Source: Parasitella parasitica
Taxonomy: Eukaryota; Mucoromycota; Mucoromycetes; Mucorales; Mucoraceae
Assembly (NCBI GenBank): GCA_025201805.1
Contig: MU619318.1
Span: forward strand, 47,051 to 111,050
DNA length: 64,000 bases
Direction: 5' to 3'
A model generated the notes under the pieces. The model did no database searches and had not been told where the DNA came from. It saw only the letters and a program-made list of their open reading frames with translations. Made by a program: the position numbers and the translations under genes. Positions 1 through 13,034 of the stretch are shown here, one piece after another. Position 1 is the stretch's first letter. The number at the start of each line of letters is the position of its first letter.

Positions 1-151
1 AAAAAAAAGAAGAAAAAAAAAAGTAGGTTTGGTTTCAGATTAATATAAAGTGCATAAATAGAACTTCAATTGCACTCGTCTCCACATTATTGTACAATAA
101 AAAGTATATCAGATCAAATCAGATACTATAAAGAAAAAACGTCCAATAGTA
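1..151. other. 5' flank of the WC-2-like gene
   Basis: A purine-rich A/G run at the window edge is followed by AT-rich sequence up to the first usable ATG at 152. It probably holds the 5' UTR and part of the promoter. No other gene is visible. Confidence 0.3.
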
Positions 152-1887
152 ATGTCAGTAGCTTCTTGTTATTGGGCTTTACTTTCCCTCGAAAACTTTG
201 ATTTCGTTTACTTGCCTAGTCTTGTAACCGACATTCAAATTGCAAACGGGGTGAAGGCTGGTGATGTGCTCATGTCGAAGTCTCTGTTGGATTTTATCCA
301 TCCCAACGAATTGTCCCTGGCAACGACTGATTTATTGAATTTTGTTAGAATAAAAACGCTGGCAGGGGCAGTTACTAGGTATGAATCTGGGTTTTTGCTA
401 TGGCGTGCCAGCTCTGACTAACTGGATCGAACCTTAGATGTCGTCTCCGTAGTATAAAGTCGTTAATCTACCAAGAGTATGGCGATGATATCAAGGTCAG
501 TATACACAAACACACAAACAGAGACACACGTGTTGATTATATTCGTGTAGATGGACAGCCTACAGAATTGGACCATAACTGATGTTGTCATGTATACAGC
601 TACAAACAATTCGATCTTAGCATTCTTTCATTCACTACAATTAGGTAAGTTTTGAGCATGTCAAATGTTGTAGATGCGGGTATTTTTGACAGGTTGTTTT
701 TATATATTATTTAAAAATAGATAATACCGACGACCTACTGGATACACCTTCACCAACAGCTGCCACAGCCATCATCGCTACAACGCCTAATACTTACTGT
801 TGCGGGAGTGGCCAGTTAAGCCCTAATGTAACACGCTGCTTGCGACTTGTAAAAAATAGACTAATCGCTTAATCATCCAATGTTAGGAAGCCAAGAGAAT
901 CTCGAGCATTCTGCAACAATATTCAAGCATGACGATTGAACCACTTAGACTATTTCAAATATATGACACGCAATGTCAGCAACTATTAATATCTGGACCA
1001 AACACGCCTGCCACCGAAAGTGTCATTGATCTGACTAGCTCGATTACGCAGAAAGAAATAGACAGACGACTACAGCATCCCCAATTGAAATCAGATGCAG
1101 CAGCTTGCACTCACCACTCGCACTCGAAATCGAACATGATGCTGGAATCAAACAAACTGTGCCAAATTGAACGTATCATCATCACCTATGGCAATCTAAC
1201 ATTTAGTTGTTTTCAAATTACGACTATTCAAACAGACTATTACACTAGTGACAATAGTAGCAGTAATGATAATAACATACCCAATCAAACGTACAGTATT
1301 CCCCTCTTGTTTGGATGATGATCATTTGCTAACTAGCCCTCCTTCTCTTGTAGCTTTCGCAAATCCAACTTGAGCAAGATTTTGAACACCACCACCACCA
1401 TTACTGCCACTACCACTACTGCAAGCAATGCAGTATCAGTAATCCAGCAAACAAATCCGCATCCACATGATGTGCAAACGAACAAGAAGTTCAAAAATGA
1501 CAAAGCTGCTGATTATCTATCATCACAATCATCTTCAGCGGCGACATCCGAGCCTTTTGATAGTGCAAAATCTTTATTACCGAGGGCTTGGAGAGGCAGA
1601 TTTGGGGTGTTTGAGAAGAAATGTGAGAATTGTCAAACCAATACAAGCCCAGAATGGCGTAAAGGACCTGGTGGTCATAAAACGTAAGTCATCAGCAGAC
1701 CTTTAAGAAATGGTATTGATCTATATTTGATAGATTATGTAATGCTTGTGGACTTAGATATGCTAGACTCGTTGCTAAGCATGAAAAACTTTCTAGCCAG
1801 CAACAACCTAAAACTGAAGATCAAGCAACGTTACTCAGTGTAAATATTGGCAACAACAAATTGAAAGGTTTCAAGCCAAAGAAATAA
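152..1887 (+). CDS. White collar 2-like PAS/GATA zinc-finger transcription factor
   Basis: Seven exons: 152-378, 438-495, 551-644, 721-848, 887-1308, 1354-1683 and 1734-1887. The lengths sum to an intact frame of 470 aa. The N-terminal ~110 residues form a PAS-like domain (FDFVYLPSLVTDI..., then FIHPNEL). Near the C-terminus a GATA finger has the spacing C-x2-C-x18-C-x2-C (CENC ... WRKGP ... LCNACG). PAS followed by one GATA finger is the WC-2 architecture. Known WC-2 proteins partner the LOV protein WC-1 in blue-light signalling and bind GATA-containing promoters. The PAS here is not a LOV domain, because no flavin-binding NCRFLQ-type motif is seen. A Thr/Ser/Gln-rich linker separates the domains. 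Mucorales carry several WC-2 paralogues, so the exact orthologue cannot be named. The gene is tail-to-tail with mS33, 66 bp between stops. Confidence 0.85.
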
Positions 1888-1953
1888 AGTAATATTGTTT
1901 TCTTTTTTATTAAATGTATTTACAAATGGGTAGCTGTCTATTGTAGATTTATC

Positions 1954-2327
1954 TTATTTCTTTTTGTTTGAGGCACGCTTGCCTTGACCTAATGAAAAAA
2001 CATGTCAGTAATTGTAGTCTTACACACAACCAACTAATCAAGTTGCTTACCCTTCTTTGGTGCTCCCTTTCCTCTTCTCTTTCTTCTGGCAATTTCATCA
2101 AGACGTTCCTTTTCTTCCAGGTTAACCAAGCCAAGCTGAGGATACAATGCTTGGATATCACGGAAATGAACCAATTTTTGAGGATTGTAGCTAGTTAATG
2201 TTGACCCAATCAATCTTTGTCGAATAATCTTGTTTCCTGTACGCGCGCATGTTGGATTATAAACGTTGGAAAACACTTTACATGACAACTGGGTGAGTTG
2301 CGCAAGTCGAGTTGTAGCTTGACTCAT
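1954..2327 (-). CDS. RSM27: Mitochondrial small-subunit ribosomal protein mS33 (Rsm27 type)
   Basis: Two exons, 2051-2327 and 1954-1988, separated by a 62-nt GT..AG intron (1989-2050), encode 103 aa, the usual length of the family. The family core is visible: RTGNKIIRQRLIGSTLTSY, then a VHFRDI segment. A strongly basic tail follows (RRKRRGKGAPKK, ending GKRASNKKK), which fits rRNA contact. The product is a component of the mitoribosome small subunit. The start is the first ATG of the open frame. The gene converges on the WC-2-like gene, so 3' UTRs may overlap. Confidence 0.85.
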
Positions 2328-2595
2328 TCGACTTTATGATAAACGTAGAAGAAAAATTGTGAGGGGCCCTTCTTTTGTTCCATGATTTTGACCCCCGGAC
2401 AAATTTGTTGTATGCTATAGGTGACTCTGTCTTTGCCCATTGTTGGTGACTTGAATGTCAAGATTGATACAGTACTATACCAGTATAGCCATACTGAAAG
2501 AGAAACCCCATGCAAATACAGTACTTACACCGGATGTTTGAAAACTCCAGCTTTTGAAAATAAATTGCCCACTCTTTAACCAAACAGTAAAGCAA

Positions 2596-3441
2596 TCACA
2601 AAGGTCCTTTATTCAAGCATTTGGGGATTACATTGATTGAGTGCTGAATGAAGTTATGTACATGTTCAACAGGAACATCTTCACTAACTTCAATTATTCT
2701 TGAAGAAAGTGTTTCTGTATCTTTCAATTTCTCTCTTTTAACTCGATCCTTCAGCACTCTCCAGAACATCTCAAAAGGGTTGAGTTCAGGTGAAGATGGA
2801 GGGAGGTATTTATACTGGTATATAACCCCTTTCTAAAATGATAGGGTCAGCGACATCACGAGAGTGGATCGAAGCGTTATCCATGACCACATGAAATCCT
2901 TTCATGTTGGGAAAATCATCCATAATGTCTAAAGTATCGCTAATGAATTGCACAAAATGGCCAGCTGTAGTTCCATTTGGTATAGTAGCAAAAGTATCCT
3001 CGGACGCCTTTCTCTTTTTAGCACCAACAACTCTTTCTTTTCTTGACATTGCCCGGCTCTCTCAAATCTACATCCACAATACCAAATGCTGAAACTGCAC
3101 CAATAACCATATCTTCTATGCGTGTCTAGATTCGTAGACGTCACCAATGATGGCCTCAGCAAACGCAGTTTTATAGTGAGCATTTCTGCTCGTCTTGTGC
3201 ATTTTCTGTATGTGATACACCCCTCGCAGAAGTTGTTTCTTCAATTGCTGGTTTTACCACGCTGTGCCCAACCTCTTGAACGACGCGTATTTATATCGAA
3301 TCCTGCTTCATCAAGGAAGACACAATTCTGCATGAAATGCAAACTTTTTTGCTGCCATTTTTCAATCCAGTTTCCACGAGCTTTAAGAGTCTTCTGTCTA
3401 TTTCTGGCTTTGGGATGGCGCATATCCGTGTCATTTTCCAA
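2596..3441 (-). pseudogene. Decayed DDE transposase (IS630/Tc1-mariner-like)
   Basis: Read on the minus strand, the pieces of a DDE endonuclease lie in order but in different frames. They are a first-Asp motif FLDEAGF, a strand segment IGAVSAFGIVDVDLR, a second-Asp motif VMDNASIHSRD, and a third motif LPPSSPELNPFE with the acidic residue after the SPELNP signature. At least one in-frame stop and two or more frameshifts separate them, one of them beside the ERGY segment before the last motif. The N-terminal helix-turn-helix part was not found upstream. The conserved order supports a once-functional Tc1/mariner-superfamily element. I found no convincing terminal inverted repeats, so the ends given are those of the protein homology only. 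Confidence 0.65.
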
Positions 3442-3571
3442 ATCGTTGAGTTGGTCAAAGTCAAAACATCAGATGGTAAAAGTCAGAACTAGAAAAAAGA
3501 TGGTCTATGCACAGTTGCCAAATGATAATATGATTAATATCCTGCATGTTTGTCAAGTCGTAATCCAATAA

Positions 3572-5023
3572 GCTATAATTTTATTTTGAATATCTACAAG
3601 TTTTAAAAAAAGCCATCTAGTATATATTATTTACTATTATTTTATTCAAGCATAATTCTTTATCTAACAAAGTAGTCAAGACTTGAGTTATCATACGTAA
3701 AAGCAGTTGCATAAACAATTGTGACTAAAGTGAGGGAAGCCTTTTTTTCGGTTCTAAAGGAGCAGGTGTAGAAGTCATTCAGTAAAAAGAGTAAAGCCAG
3801 CATGTACATCCTTCTGATGTTGAGGAAATAAGTTGAATGGAAAAGGACGGATGCTATTGTTAGCACCTTATTACAAGCAACGGATCAACACTTTTCTGGA
3901 AACGGACAAGGTATATATATGAAGACTACAAGATTCCTATTGAATAAGTGTTAATTACTGCCCAACATTAAAAATTAAGAGCGCAACGGAATGGGCTAAA
4001 AGTACCGAAACTGATCCAAGCCTAGGGCACTACACCCGCAAGAAAGGACTCAGTACACCCTTTGAGAAAGCGATGAGATCTAAAGGGCCTCAGACTTCGG
4101 TAATTTGTCACTTGAGTAATCAATACTATTTACACCAGCAACATACACGCCCCTAAAGTAAAAGTTTAGAATAATACTTATCTGAAGTAACTTGGGATCA
4201 CGAAAAATACGCAGCCTGTTCTTGTATAACTGCATTTAGCGGGGAAATGTTTTGCACAAACCCAGCCTTTTTGTCTTTTCATCTCTTATATTAAAATGAT
4301 ACAATTCGTATTCTACTTGATTTGAGCGTTGAATTAAAGTATATCATTGCAATGAAAGACATTTTAAGAAGAGCGTAATTATTTACACCAACATAGAAGA
4401 AATTTTGTCATCAGCTACAAATAAAAGTGCTTGTTATTAACATAAAATAAATAACTTTCGATATCTGCCTTTTAGATAAGTTTCTTTTGATATTAATTGA
4501 TACAAAACTATCGATTTACCGACTCATTGAATTTAGTACGTGCCCCATTAAACCGATTTGATGAATTTAAGCATATCGCTGTTTGTTTGTCGGATATGGT
4601 TGTTGTATTTTTATTTCCACACGGTTTATGTACACTGTACATCTTTAAACGACAAAACTTTTGAGTGGCAAATGTGATTGAGTCTATATGAGCAAAGATA
4701 AACATCTGGCGCTATTGAATCAGAAGAGCAATTACTTACGACTGATTCTTATAATACGAATGTTGTGTGATATGCAATCTTAGTGTTTAGCTAGCATTGA
4801 GTTGGTCTATCAACTGAACATTGGACTTTTCTGATCCGCTTTGACAAGCAGCAGTATTAGATGTTCTCGTGACTCGATACATGATGCCTTTATACGGAAC
4901 ATCATGGCATTTACAGACACAAAAAAATTTTAGATGTCGAGTAGTGGCTTAGGTACTAGTCAAGAAATTCATCTGTGGATTGTAAAATTTTGCTCAGTCT
5001 CTTTATTTCATACAACTTTAACT
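3572..5023. other. Intergenic region without a recognised gene
   Basis: AT-rich sequence between the transposase relic and uL13. Short open frames exist but show no family motif and have no plausible splice-linked partners. The last ~100 bases should contain the uL13 promoter and leader. I see nothing else supportable. Confidence 0.4.
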
Positions 5024-5828
5024 ATGAGTACCTTCGAAAAGGTAAAGAAAAACACATAGTAATGTTTTAGGTTCATGCATAGACTAATATAAAATTACTA
5101 TTGAAAAAAAAAAAGACCGTTATTATTGATGGCAAAGGTCATTTGCTCGGACGTCTTGCTTCCATCATCTCCAAGCAAGCTCTCAATGGTCAAAAGGTTG
5201 TTGTCGTCAGATGTGAAGCCTTGAACGTTTCTGGTGAATTCTTCCGTAACAAGTGTATGTTGTAGATGTGATGTATTTTGAGGAAGAGGGATGATTGTGT
5301 GCGCTTTTGATTCGAGATTTTGAAAAGGAAATTGATTTGAATTGGAAGCTAATCAAAATGTTGATTTTTATTACAGTGAAGTACCATGCTTACCTCAACA
5401 AGCGTTGCCTCGTTAACCCCACTCGTGGTCCTTTCCATTTCCGTGCTCCTTCTCGTATTTTGTACAAGGCTATTCGTGGTATGGTTCCCCACAAGACTGC
5501 CCGTGGTGCTGCTGCTTTAGACCGCATTAAGCTTTTCGAAGGTGTCCCCGCTCCTTATGACCGTACAAAGCGTATGGTCATCCCTGCTGCTCTGCGTGTT
5601 CTTCGTCTTAAGCCCGGACGCAAGTACACCACCATTGGCCGTATCTCTCACGAAGTTGGATGGAAGTACCAAGATGTCGTTGCCAAGCTCGAAGAGAAGC
5701 GCAAGGCCAAATCTGCTGCTTACTATCAATGTAAGAAGGCTAAAGCTGCCGTCCAAAAGAAGGCTGTCGAGTCCAAGGCTGATGCCATCAAGGATGTCAA
5801 TGCTTCCATTGCTGCCCTCGGTTACTAA
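5024..5828 (+). CDS. RPL16: 60S ribosomal protein uL13 (L13a/L16)
   Basis: Three exons (5024-5041, 5116-5254, 5377-5828) give 202 aa, the normal length for eukaryotic uL13. The family is clear from [15 protein letters not shown] near the N-terminus, [15 protein letters not shown], the MVPHKTARG loop and a Lys/Ala-rich C-terminal extension. The protein is a structural component of the large cytosolic subunit. The tiny first exon (MSTFEK) and a second intron of 122 nt fit a highly expressed fungal ribosomal protein gene. Codon use in exon 3 is strongly biased (GCT, CGT, AAG, GTC), as expected for high expression. The 3' splice site of intron 1 lies directly after a run of 11 A, with no pyrimidine tract. 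The gene converges on the coiled-coil gene downstream. Confidence 0.95.
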
Positions 5829-5961
5829 ATTTTCTTAAATTATCAATTGATTGAAGTTGGAGAAGAAAAATCATTTAAAATAAAAAAAAATAATAATAAA
5901 ATGTTTGGAGTGTTTGTATTGTTTCTTTTTGTATACTTTGATCTGATTTTTATCTTTTGCA

Positions 5962-8474
5962 TTATGAAGAGGGTCTTATTTTTTGCTTGACTTTGTTTAA
6001 TTGATTATCTACTTCGCCCAGCATTTCTTCCAATTGATCTTTTCGTCTTCTGGACATGGCAATCTTCTTGCTGAAATCCTGAGATCGTTTTTTAGCCAAT
6101 GACATTTGGTGATTCTCTTGATCTTCAAATTTCAAAAGCTCGTACTGCAGTTTTAATTGATGGTGGCTCCTATTGCTGTGATATGAGCCTTTTGACGAAA
6201 TAGATAGCAAATCATCATCTAGCAGCTCATTATTATTACAAGGCAATGGTGAAGGAGGATTTGTTGAAGCGATATTCTGATCTGGATGATAGCCAGTTTG
6301 TAACAGCAGATATTTACCATCCCCTTTTGTTGCTATTGGTTCTGTCATTATAAAACTACGCAAGTATAATATCATGTAAATGCGCATGATGTACAGCTGG
6401 GTAAATACTCAATATAATTACCTCTTTCGATGTTCAGCATCATCCAAAGAATCTTTAATCCCTCCTCCTCCTTCTGCCTTTAGCATTTGCTCCATTGTTT
6501 TTCGAAGAACTTGAATTTGCCTTTGAGCTTGCTTCAATTCAGTCTTGAGCATATTAATTTCGTCATTTTTACACTGTAAATTATTATAGTAGGTAAACTG
6601 TTCTTCCGTTGACTGTTGTTGCAAGTCCTAATATGAAACACAAAGACGTATCAGCACGCTTGTGAAATCTTGTTTCTGTATATATTATACTTGTAATTCA
6701 GTATGTAATCGAAATAGTTCCTCCCCTGAAAAGTCCCGCGAGCCGGAAGTTGATGTACAAGAAGCTCTATTGCATATAGTATACATGCTTAGTCTATACA
6801 TGCAAGACTAGGAGTTGTCAAGCCTACTACCTTGATTCCAAGTCTTTGATAGTCTGTTTTAAACGATGGTTTTGATTCTGTAGATATCATTTAAAAATTA
6901 TAATTCATGACCAAAGCTAGGTAGTACCTTTTCCTCCTCATAACTACGTTTATATTCATCTTTTTCTTCAGTAACTTCGTCCACCAAGGTACAGAAATAG
7001 TCTAAATCTTTGGAAATAGCTAAATTATCAAGTTGAGTAAAGTTTGTCACTGAGAAATTAGCATACACGGTACCATCTTTTTGCCCTTGTAATGCCCTGA
7101 CTGAAGCCCTTTCTCGTTCCAGTTCATCTTTCAGCGTTTCCAAGATAAAGCTATCTCCGCATTGATCTTTTACTGCATCTACCTCTGCTGCTTTTGCCGC
7201 TGCTGGTGCCATCGATTTCTTTCGCTTTTCTGCCAGACTAGTCTTATGTCGATTACCACGTCTTTCAAGAGTAGCTGTACTTCCATTAGATGAAGTCCTT
7301 GTAAGAGTAGACTTAGATTCCTCGTCATCATCATATCCGCTACTGCTGTTTGTAACAGAAGGTAGAGGCGGAGGCATTTTCGGAAGGCTTTTTTTCTTAT
7401 TTATAGTGGATAATTGATGAAGCGACGAATTACTATCACTCCTGGCAAGTAGTTTGGATTGTGAGATACCAGGAGATGGTTGGCGCAATCTACTGCTATT
7501 ATTAGGCTTGATATTGCTACCATTTTGTTCGATGCTAGGCTTGGTTCCAACAGACGTGGTTGTAGATGTAGATGCGAGAGACTGGTTACTTTTGGTCTTA
7601 TTTAGTCGAGGAGGAGATATTTGTCTGGTACTGTTGCTATTGTTGGAAATATCTATACATGATTGTTTTCTTGTAGGCAATGCAGATGTAGATGTAGGCA
7701 GTTTTGTTGCTGAACCAATGATTGATGGCATTTTCCGAATATTAGGCTGCTGTTGTTGAGATTCTATAAAAATATGTATTTGTGCGCGTATAAAACTCAA
7801 TTACGGCACTTTATGCATTGTATTCATACAAACTTACCAGGAATCATGCTTTCGCTTAGCTTAATGCCTTTAGTTGAAGGAGTTAATGAGTTTTCTATGC
7901 AGTTGTTAATCATCCATTAGTTGACAATGCCTTTGTATCACCTTCATGGAAATCACATGAATTTGGATATAAAATAATATCGTACCTGGATCAATTCGTT
8001 TCAGTGGTTTCATATAGGAGCTTCTCCTTAATTGTTTTTCTGTATTGTGTTGCTGCTGCTGTTGTTGTTGCTGCAATTGATGTAATGAAGCTGAGCTTGC
8101 TCTATGTCGTAGTGAAATATTGCTACTATTGTTTTTGGTAATATGTGTAGGACAAGCAGTTAATAGGGAGAATTTTGTTGAAAACATAATACTTTAATTT
8201 ACCTGAAACGTTTTACTTGTTTTCCACTATTAATAGTATTGTTATTGTTAATGATCGCCTCAACGTTGCTATCCACCTGCTGATGGCAAAAGGAATTTGA
8301 ATGACGAAGGAAATTACCATCTTGACTCTGGTTATCTGGAAAAGTGAAATGATGAATTCAAATGTGGGATCTTTTTCATTATACATTCGTACCTGAGTTT
8401 ACGGTGAAAGAGGATGTTGACTTATGTTGCTTTCCTATTCCTAATTTTTGCCAAAATCGTGGAGAGGAAGCCAT
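5962..8474 (-). CDS. Ser/Gln-rich coiled-coil protein of unknown function
   Basis: A multi-exon gene on the minus strand, starting at the ATG at 8474 (MASSPRFWQKLG) and ending at 5962. Exons join by GT..AG introns near 8390-8340, 8200-8125, 7985-7900, 7845-7770, 6930-6885 and others. The N-terminal half is disordered and low complexity: a polyQ/H run after SLRHRASSASLHQL, then long Ser/Thr/Asn-rich stretches with basic RKSS-like sites. From about 7170 downward the sequence becomes charged and heptad-like (LKDELERERASVRALQ, LKTELKQAQRQIQVLRKTMEQML, then LAKKRSQDF and DQLEEMLGEVDNQLNKVKQK), predicting a long parallel coiled coil. No enzymatic domain is visible. The layout would suit a scaffold or cytoskeletal adaptor, but that is inference. 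The segment 7020-7073 may be an in-frame intron. Confidence 0.6.
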
Positions 8475-8669
8475 GCTAAGTTATAGCAATTTAATTTGAT
8501 ATAAGTTGTGTATATGGAAAAAGAGAGAAGAAGAAACAAAAAGTGATAAAAGAGCTAATCTATGTGATTTAATAAAATAAAGCAGGGCAGCAAAAACTAT
8601 AGTGCAGCAGGAGTCGATTGGATGTTGGATTCACGGTGTTTTAACACATAAAGATCTACTCTGTTCCCT

Positions 8670-10798
8670 TTATAACTTCGAGAGTAGGCGACCATGATTG
8701 ATCCTCCATTTTAATCCAATCAAAATCAAAACACCTAAGATATACCCGGATCCAGTGAAAAGTTTATACGTTAAATAGGGCTCCTGATGATGTTTTGTAG
8801 TAAAATAAGCTTCCAGGACGCCAGCGAGATTAGGACCAAACATAGCTACCACGGTAACTAGCAAAAACATCGAATATCCTGATTCAAATTTATCCATTCC
8901 TGTTATGATAGCGGTTGTTGATGGCCCTAATGTCACGAATGCACCTCCAAAAAACCCAAAAATTGAAGCAAAGAAGACAAGAGAAATAAAGCTGTAGGCA
9001 AATGTCCAAATTAGAAAAGCACTGCAACCAGCCAAAAATCCGGTAATAATCACAGTATTGATGTGGCCAATATAATCTGCTATGATTCTACAGTATTTCG
9101 TTTGATATATTTAATATTCTAATGTATATGTTTGTATGGTATGTTTCTTTGTTTCCCTCCTTTTTTATTAACCGCATTGATCTGGTTCCTGAATTTTTTT
9201 TTAACCCCTTAACATGAAGAACTTACCCTGCAAAAATCCTCCCAACGGCGTTGCATGAAGCAGTAATAGAAATCAAGGATGATCCCTTTGTATCCTTCAA
9301 CCCTAGTGATGTTGCATATGCTATAAAAGTATTAGTTGTGGAAACATCTTCACTTCTAGGATCCACTTACATGGCAAAAAAAAAAAAGGTGTGTAGTAAC
9401 TCAACTCGATCAAAATATCTGCCAAGCACCACAGGATAAAGTTTACATCTTTAAGTACATCAAATTGAATTATTCCGAATGGAGAGGCTATTATCTCTTT
9501 ATATCTAGGTTTGTTGGCTTTCGCAGCTGATTTGATTGCAGTAGAAGAGGGTCCAACCTCCTCATCATTAGCCGTACTGATCTTGTCTTTGAACAGAAAG
9601 CCTGATATTAAATAAAATAAACCTGTGATGCCTCCCAGAACCCGAAAACAGCTGTCAAGATGGTTGGTATGTATATATTATGCGAATGTTTTTTACCATC
9701 ACGTACGTACTGACACCAAATCGTCGATTGATAGGCGTAATAATCAAAGGCATTATAAGGCTACCGACGCACGATCCACTTGTTGCAATGCCTAATGCTA
9801 CACCGCCTTTTTTATGAGAAAACCATTGCTGTACACAACTCATCCCGATCTACATGTATGAACATCATGAGTTTGTGCATTGCCGAGCAATTTTCATAAA
9901 AACACACGCACGCCGACTCACATAAAAGATAATAGAGCCACCTGATCCAAACAATATACCTTGAGTCAACTGTAGTTGCCACATCTACAATAGTATAACG
10001 GTTTGGTTGGCATTGTATGCAATAGTTACATCATATTACTACCGTTGTAGTAAGGCTCGAAAGCTCCAATCCAACCACACTTAGGATTGTTGCCAAGATG
10101 ACACATTGTTTTATACCAATTAATGAAACTAGTATCTGAACAAATGGACTAAACACATTTAGTGCGAAATTGCCCAATGTACCCACTAGGCTTAGTTTGA
10201 TAATTGCTGAAGTCTCTTGCCCATATACGTGTTGCTCGTAATAATCTTGCATCACACCTTACATAAATATTCGCATTTGCGTTAATAATGATCGTATTCT
10301 ATCAGAGATCAGAGCACTTGATTTTTTTTTCTTTACCCCTATGCGAATAAAAACATGACAACGACTAAGTTCCATGGGCATTTCTTTGAATAAGACAACC
10401 TTACCAACTCATTATTATCCCTAATCCGACCACTTGCGAAAGAAAGGCAGCTAAAACCACAAACCAGCCGCGCATGTTTGATTCTTTAGGTACAAACTCT
10501 GTTTATATAGACAATTTTTAATTCATGTGCTTTACATATAGGACTTTCGTGAGTATTACGACTTGCCTAAATCGTTATTTATTGTAGAAGCATTCGATAT
10601 ACTGGATACAGAAGGCAGCCTTGTTACTTTTTCTTCGGCTTCATTGAGACTTGAGCCATATTTTTGAGTGGATACATCTGTCAAATTCGAGATATGGGAA
10701 ACATGGTCAAGTATGGGTTGATGGGTGAAACAAAAGGCTTTCTGCTGTTCTGAGAAACTTTCTGTTGAGTCTGCTTTGATATTAGCCATTTCTGTCAA
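8670..10798 (-). CDS. MFS transporter, monocarboxylate-permease (MCH/MCT) type
   Basis: A minus-strand gene of at least six exons. About 70 polar N-terminal residues (MTEMANIKAD...) precede VPKESNMRGWFVVLAAF, the usual start of helix 1 in fungal MCT-like proteins. Later exons show a membrane pattern with family features: QQWFSHKKGGVALGIATSGS, the MCT-type loop before helix 5 where VALGIA is followed by small residues, and GRIFAG followed by IIADYIG, a conserved half-repeat motif. The C-terminal helices end in LKWRINHGRLLSKL. By family the protein is a plasma-membrane carrier for monocarboxylates or related small acids; the substrate cannot be read from sequence. The junction between exon 1 and exon 2 has more than one acceptable splice choice, so the cytosolic N-terminus is uncertain. 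The ATG at 10789 is an alternative start. Confidence 0.8.
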
Positions 10799-11839
10799 GA
10801 GAGAAAAAAATCTACATCAATATTGAAGCAAACATGCCGATTATATACAAAAAACATAACCAAGTTATGCGTTATGCCATATATTACACATGATTCATTT
10901 TTCATTTGATGTATTATATGTCTATTGGACTTTAGGGAGGGGTAACGATAGTAAAAATGAACACATTTGGGAAGAAATTTTCGCTATTTTTGTAATGATA
11001 CTGAATGACTTCTTTTAGGTTACATTCTATTGATCTATATATAAACATATGCCTTATCGCATGCCTCTACTTGATGATGGCAACCACTTTCGCCTATATA
11101 AACGGCTCATTTTTTCAATAGAAATGGTCAACAGTTTGTACGTATGAGGTTCAACCGAAATACGGATACAGCAAAATAGATCCAAGACAAATTTTCTTTC
11201 CATCGTGTTTGAAACTATCTGCTTTATTATTTGTTTCTGATTTCATATCGTTACTTGTAATGTTATATTGGATTAGATGGCTAGAAGCAGAAGATAAAAT
11301 TATCAATCATTTTTATACGATTTTTTCTCGCTTTTTCCATTAGCAAAGAACTGTTATGCATAGTTGGCCAGAAAATACAGGCATCAGAGTTTTGATCAGA
11401 TTTTTTTTCAATCGAACTTGAGCACAATGTCTTTGCTGTAACATTTTTGTTTTTATTTTGGAGTCATGTTGAAATATTAAAAAACTAAAGATGAGTAAAA
11501 TCAGCAACTGGGAATAATTTGCCTAGCACCATATTTAATACTTCGAATATTGGTCGTATCGAATAGTTTACGCTCTAAGCATACCTTCATTTTATCGTAA
11601 TAGTAATGTAATGTGTGCATGTGCTGGGTCAGTCTGGTAACGAAATAGACCCAATATTACGGTAATAATGTACCTTAAAAGGAAATCTATGAACCTCGTC
11701 TAGTTTTCCCTTTGCCATCAGCGACATTGAATATTGAAAATCGGGTACTACCACCATTGATCATCCACATTATTATACGAATAAGTAGTATGATATGGTA
11801 TAAGCATGTAAATGTAAGCGTTTATTAGAGTGTCGTGTA
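10799..11839. other. Intergenic region, MFS promoter side
   Basis: About 1 kb of AT-rich DNA between the MFS start and the velvet gene stop, both on the minus strand. TATA-like ATATAAAC sequence occurs near 11039-11046 and 11096. No coding frame of any credible length was seen. Confidence 0.35.
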
Positions 11840-12990
11840 TCAGGAATCGTCTTGTTCTGTATCATCTTCTGACAGATCAACCGTCGCTATTGATGATTTT
11901 CTAGCATTTCTCTTGTTTGCTCTTTCTTTTCGAATGGGTATTTTAATTCCTTGTCGGGCAAAGCATTTTGAAAGTGGAGTAGATTCTAGATTGTGATATT
12001 TTTAAATTTTACTCCCTCTCTTCTTTTTATATTATTAAAAGGAACTTACGAACAACTCCAGGATATTTTTTGGCTGTGTAGACCACGAAAGGATCTGTTT
12101 CTATTTCTGCTAAAACCTTAGAGACTGTAGTAGTATTTACTCTATGCGATTCAGGTCTAAATCAAGAAGAAAGGACGCGCGAAAAATATTGTGTGTACTG
12201 TGTAAGACAATTCTAAGTTTGTATTTTTTCATTCACTTACGACCCGATATCTACCAGAGAGAATTTCAATCGGAATACACCTTCAGTTCTCAGGCTAATG
12301 TCTTGAAATATGAAAAATATGCCCAGATTCCCATCGAGATCATACAACTTTTTAGCAGAGGCAACTGAGGCACCTACTAAATTTCTTACTTTAACAGCTG
12401 TGTAATGATCTTTTCCTGGTTCTTGAGACACACTATTTGGAAAACTGACAATTTGAGTTGAAAACTTGTCTATTGTATTTGACATTATCGTAGTATTTTC
12501 TACTTTTGACGATGATGGAGATGCAGAATTGTCTATCATATCTGATAATTGACGTGGATCACACATGCTAACCAAAAATGAGATATCAAATGTTCTATCG
12601 AACAAATACAAAATTAGCACCTAAGTTTTCGATGGGTTTCTAGAAGGAGTTCATGGAAGAAAACTTACTCTGGATTGACGACCTGTCCATTCTTGGTTAC
12701 TGTTAACTTTAATATTGGTGGTGGTGATATAGGTCTTCTATCTTTATCTCCAAACCCACACATTCTGGCTCTTGAAGGCTGTTGCACAATGTCCAATCTA
12801 TATTCGCTGGCAGAATCTGTTACGACGAAAGAAAAATCGTCTTCTTTCTTTCAAAATACCTGTAGTTGTTTCTGGAAGGATGAAGTAAATCTTGTGGCAT
12901 GGCTAAGCTATCTTGGGTACTATTATTATCTCGTATTACCGGCGTAAAATCGGATGATGATGATACAATTGTATCGCAGTAATAATTTCT

Positions 12991-13034
<44 letters not shown>

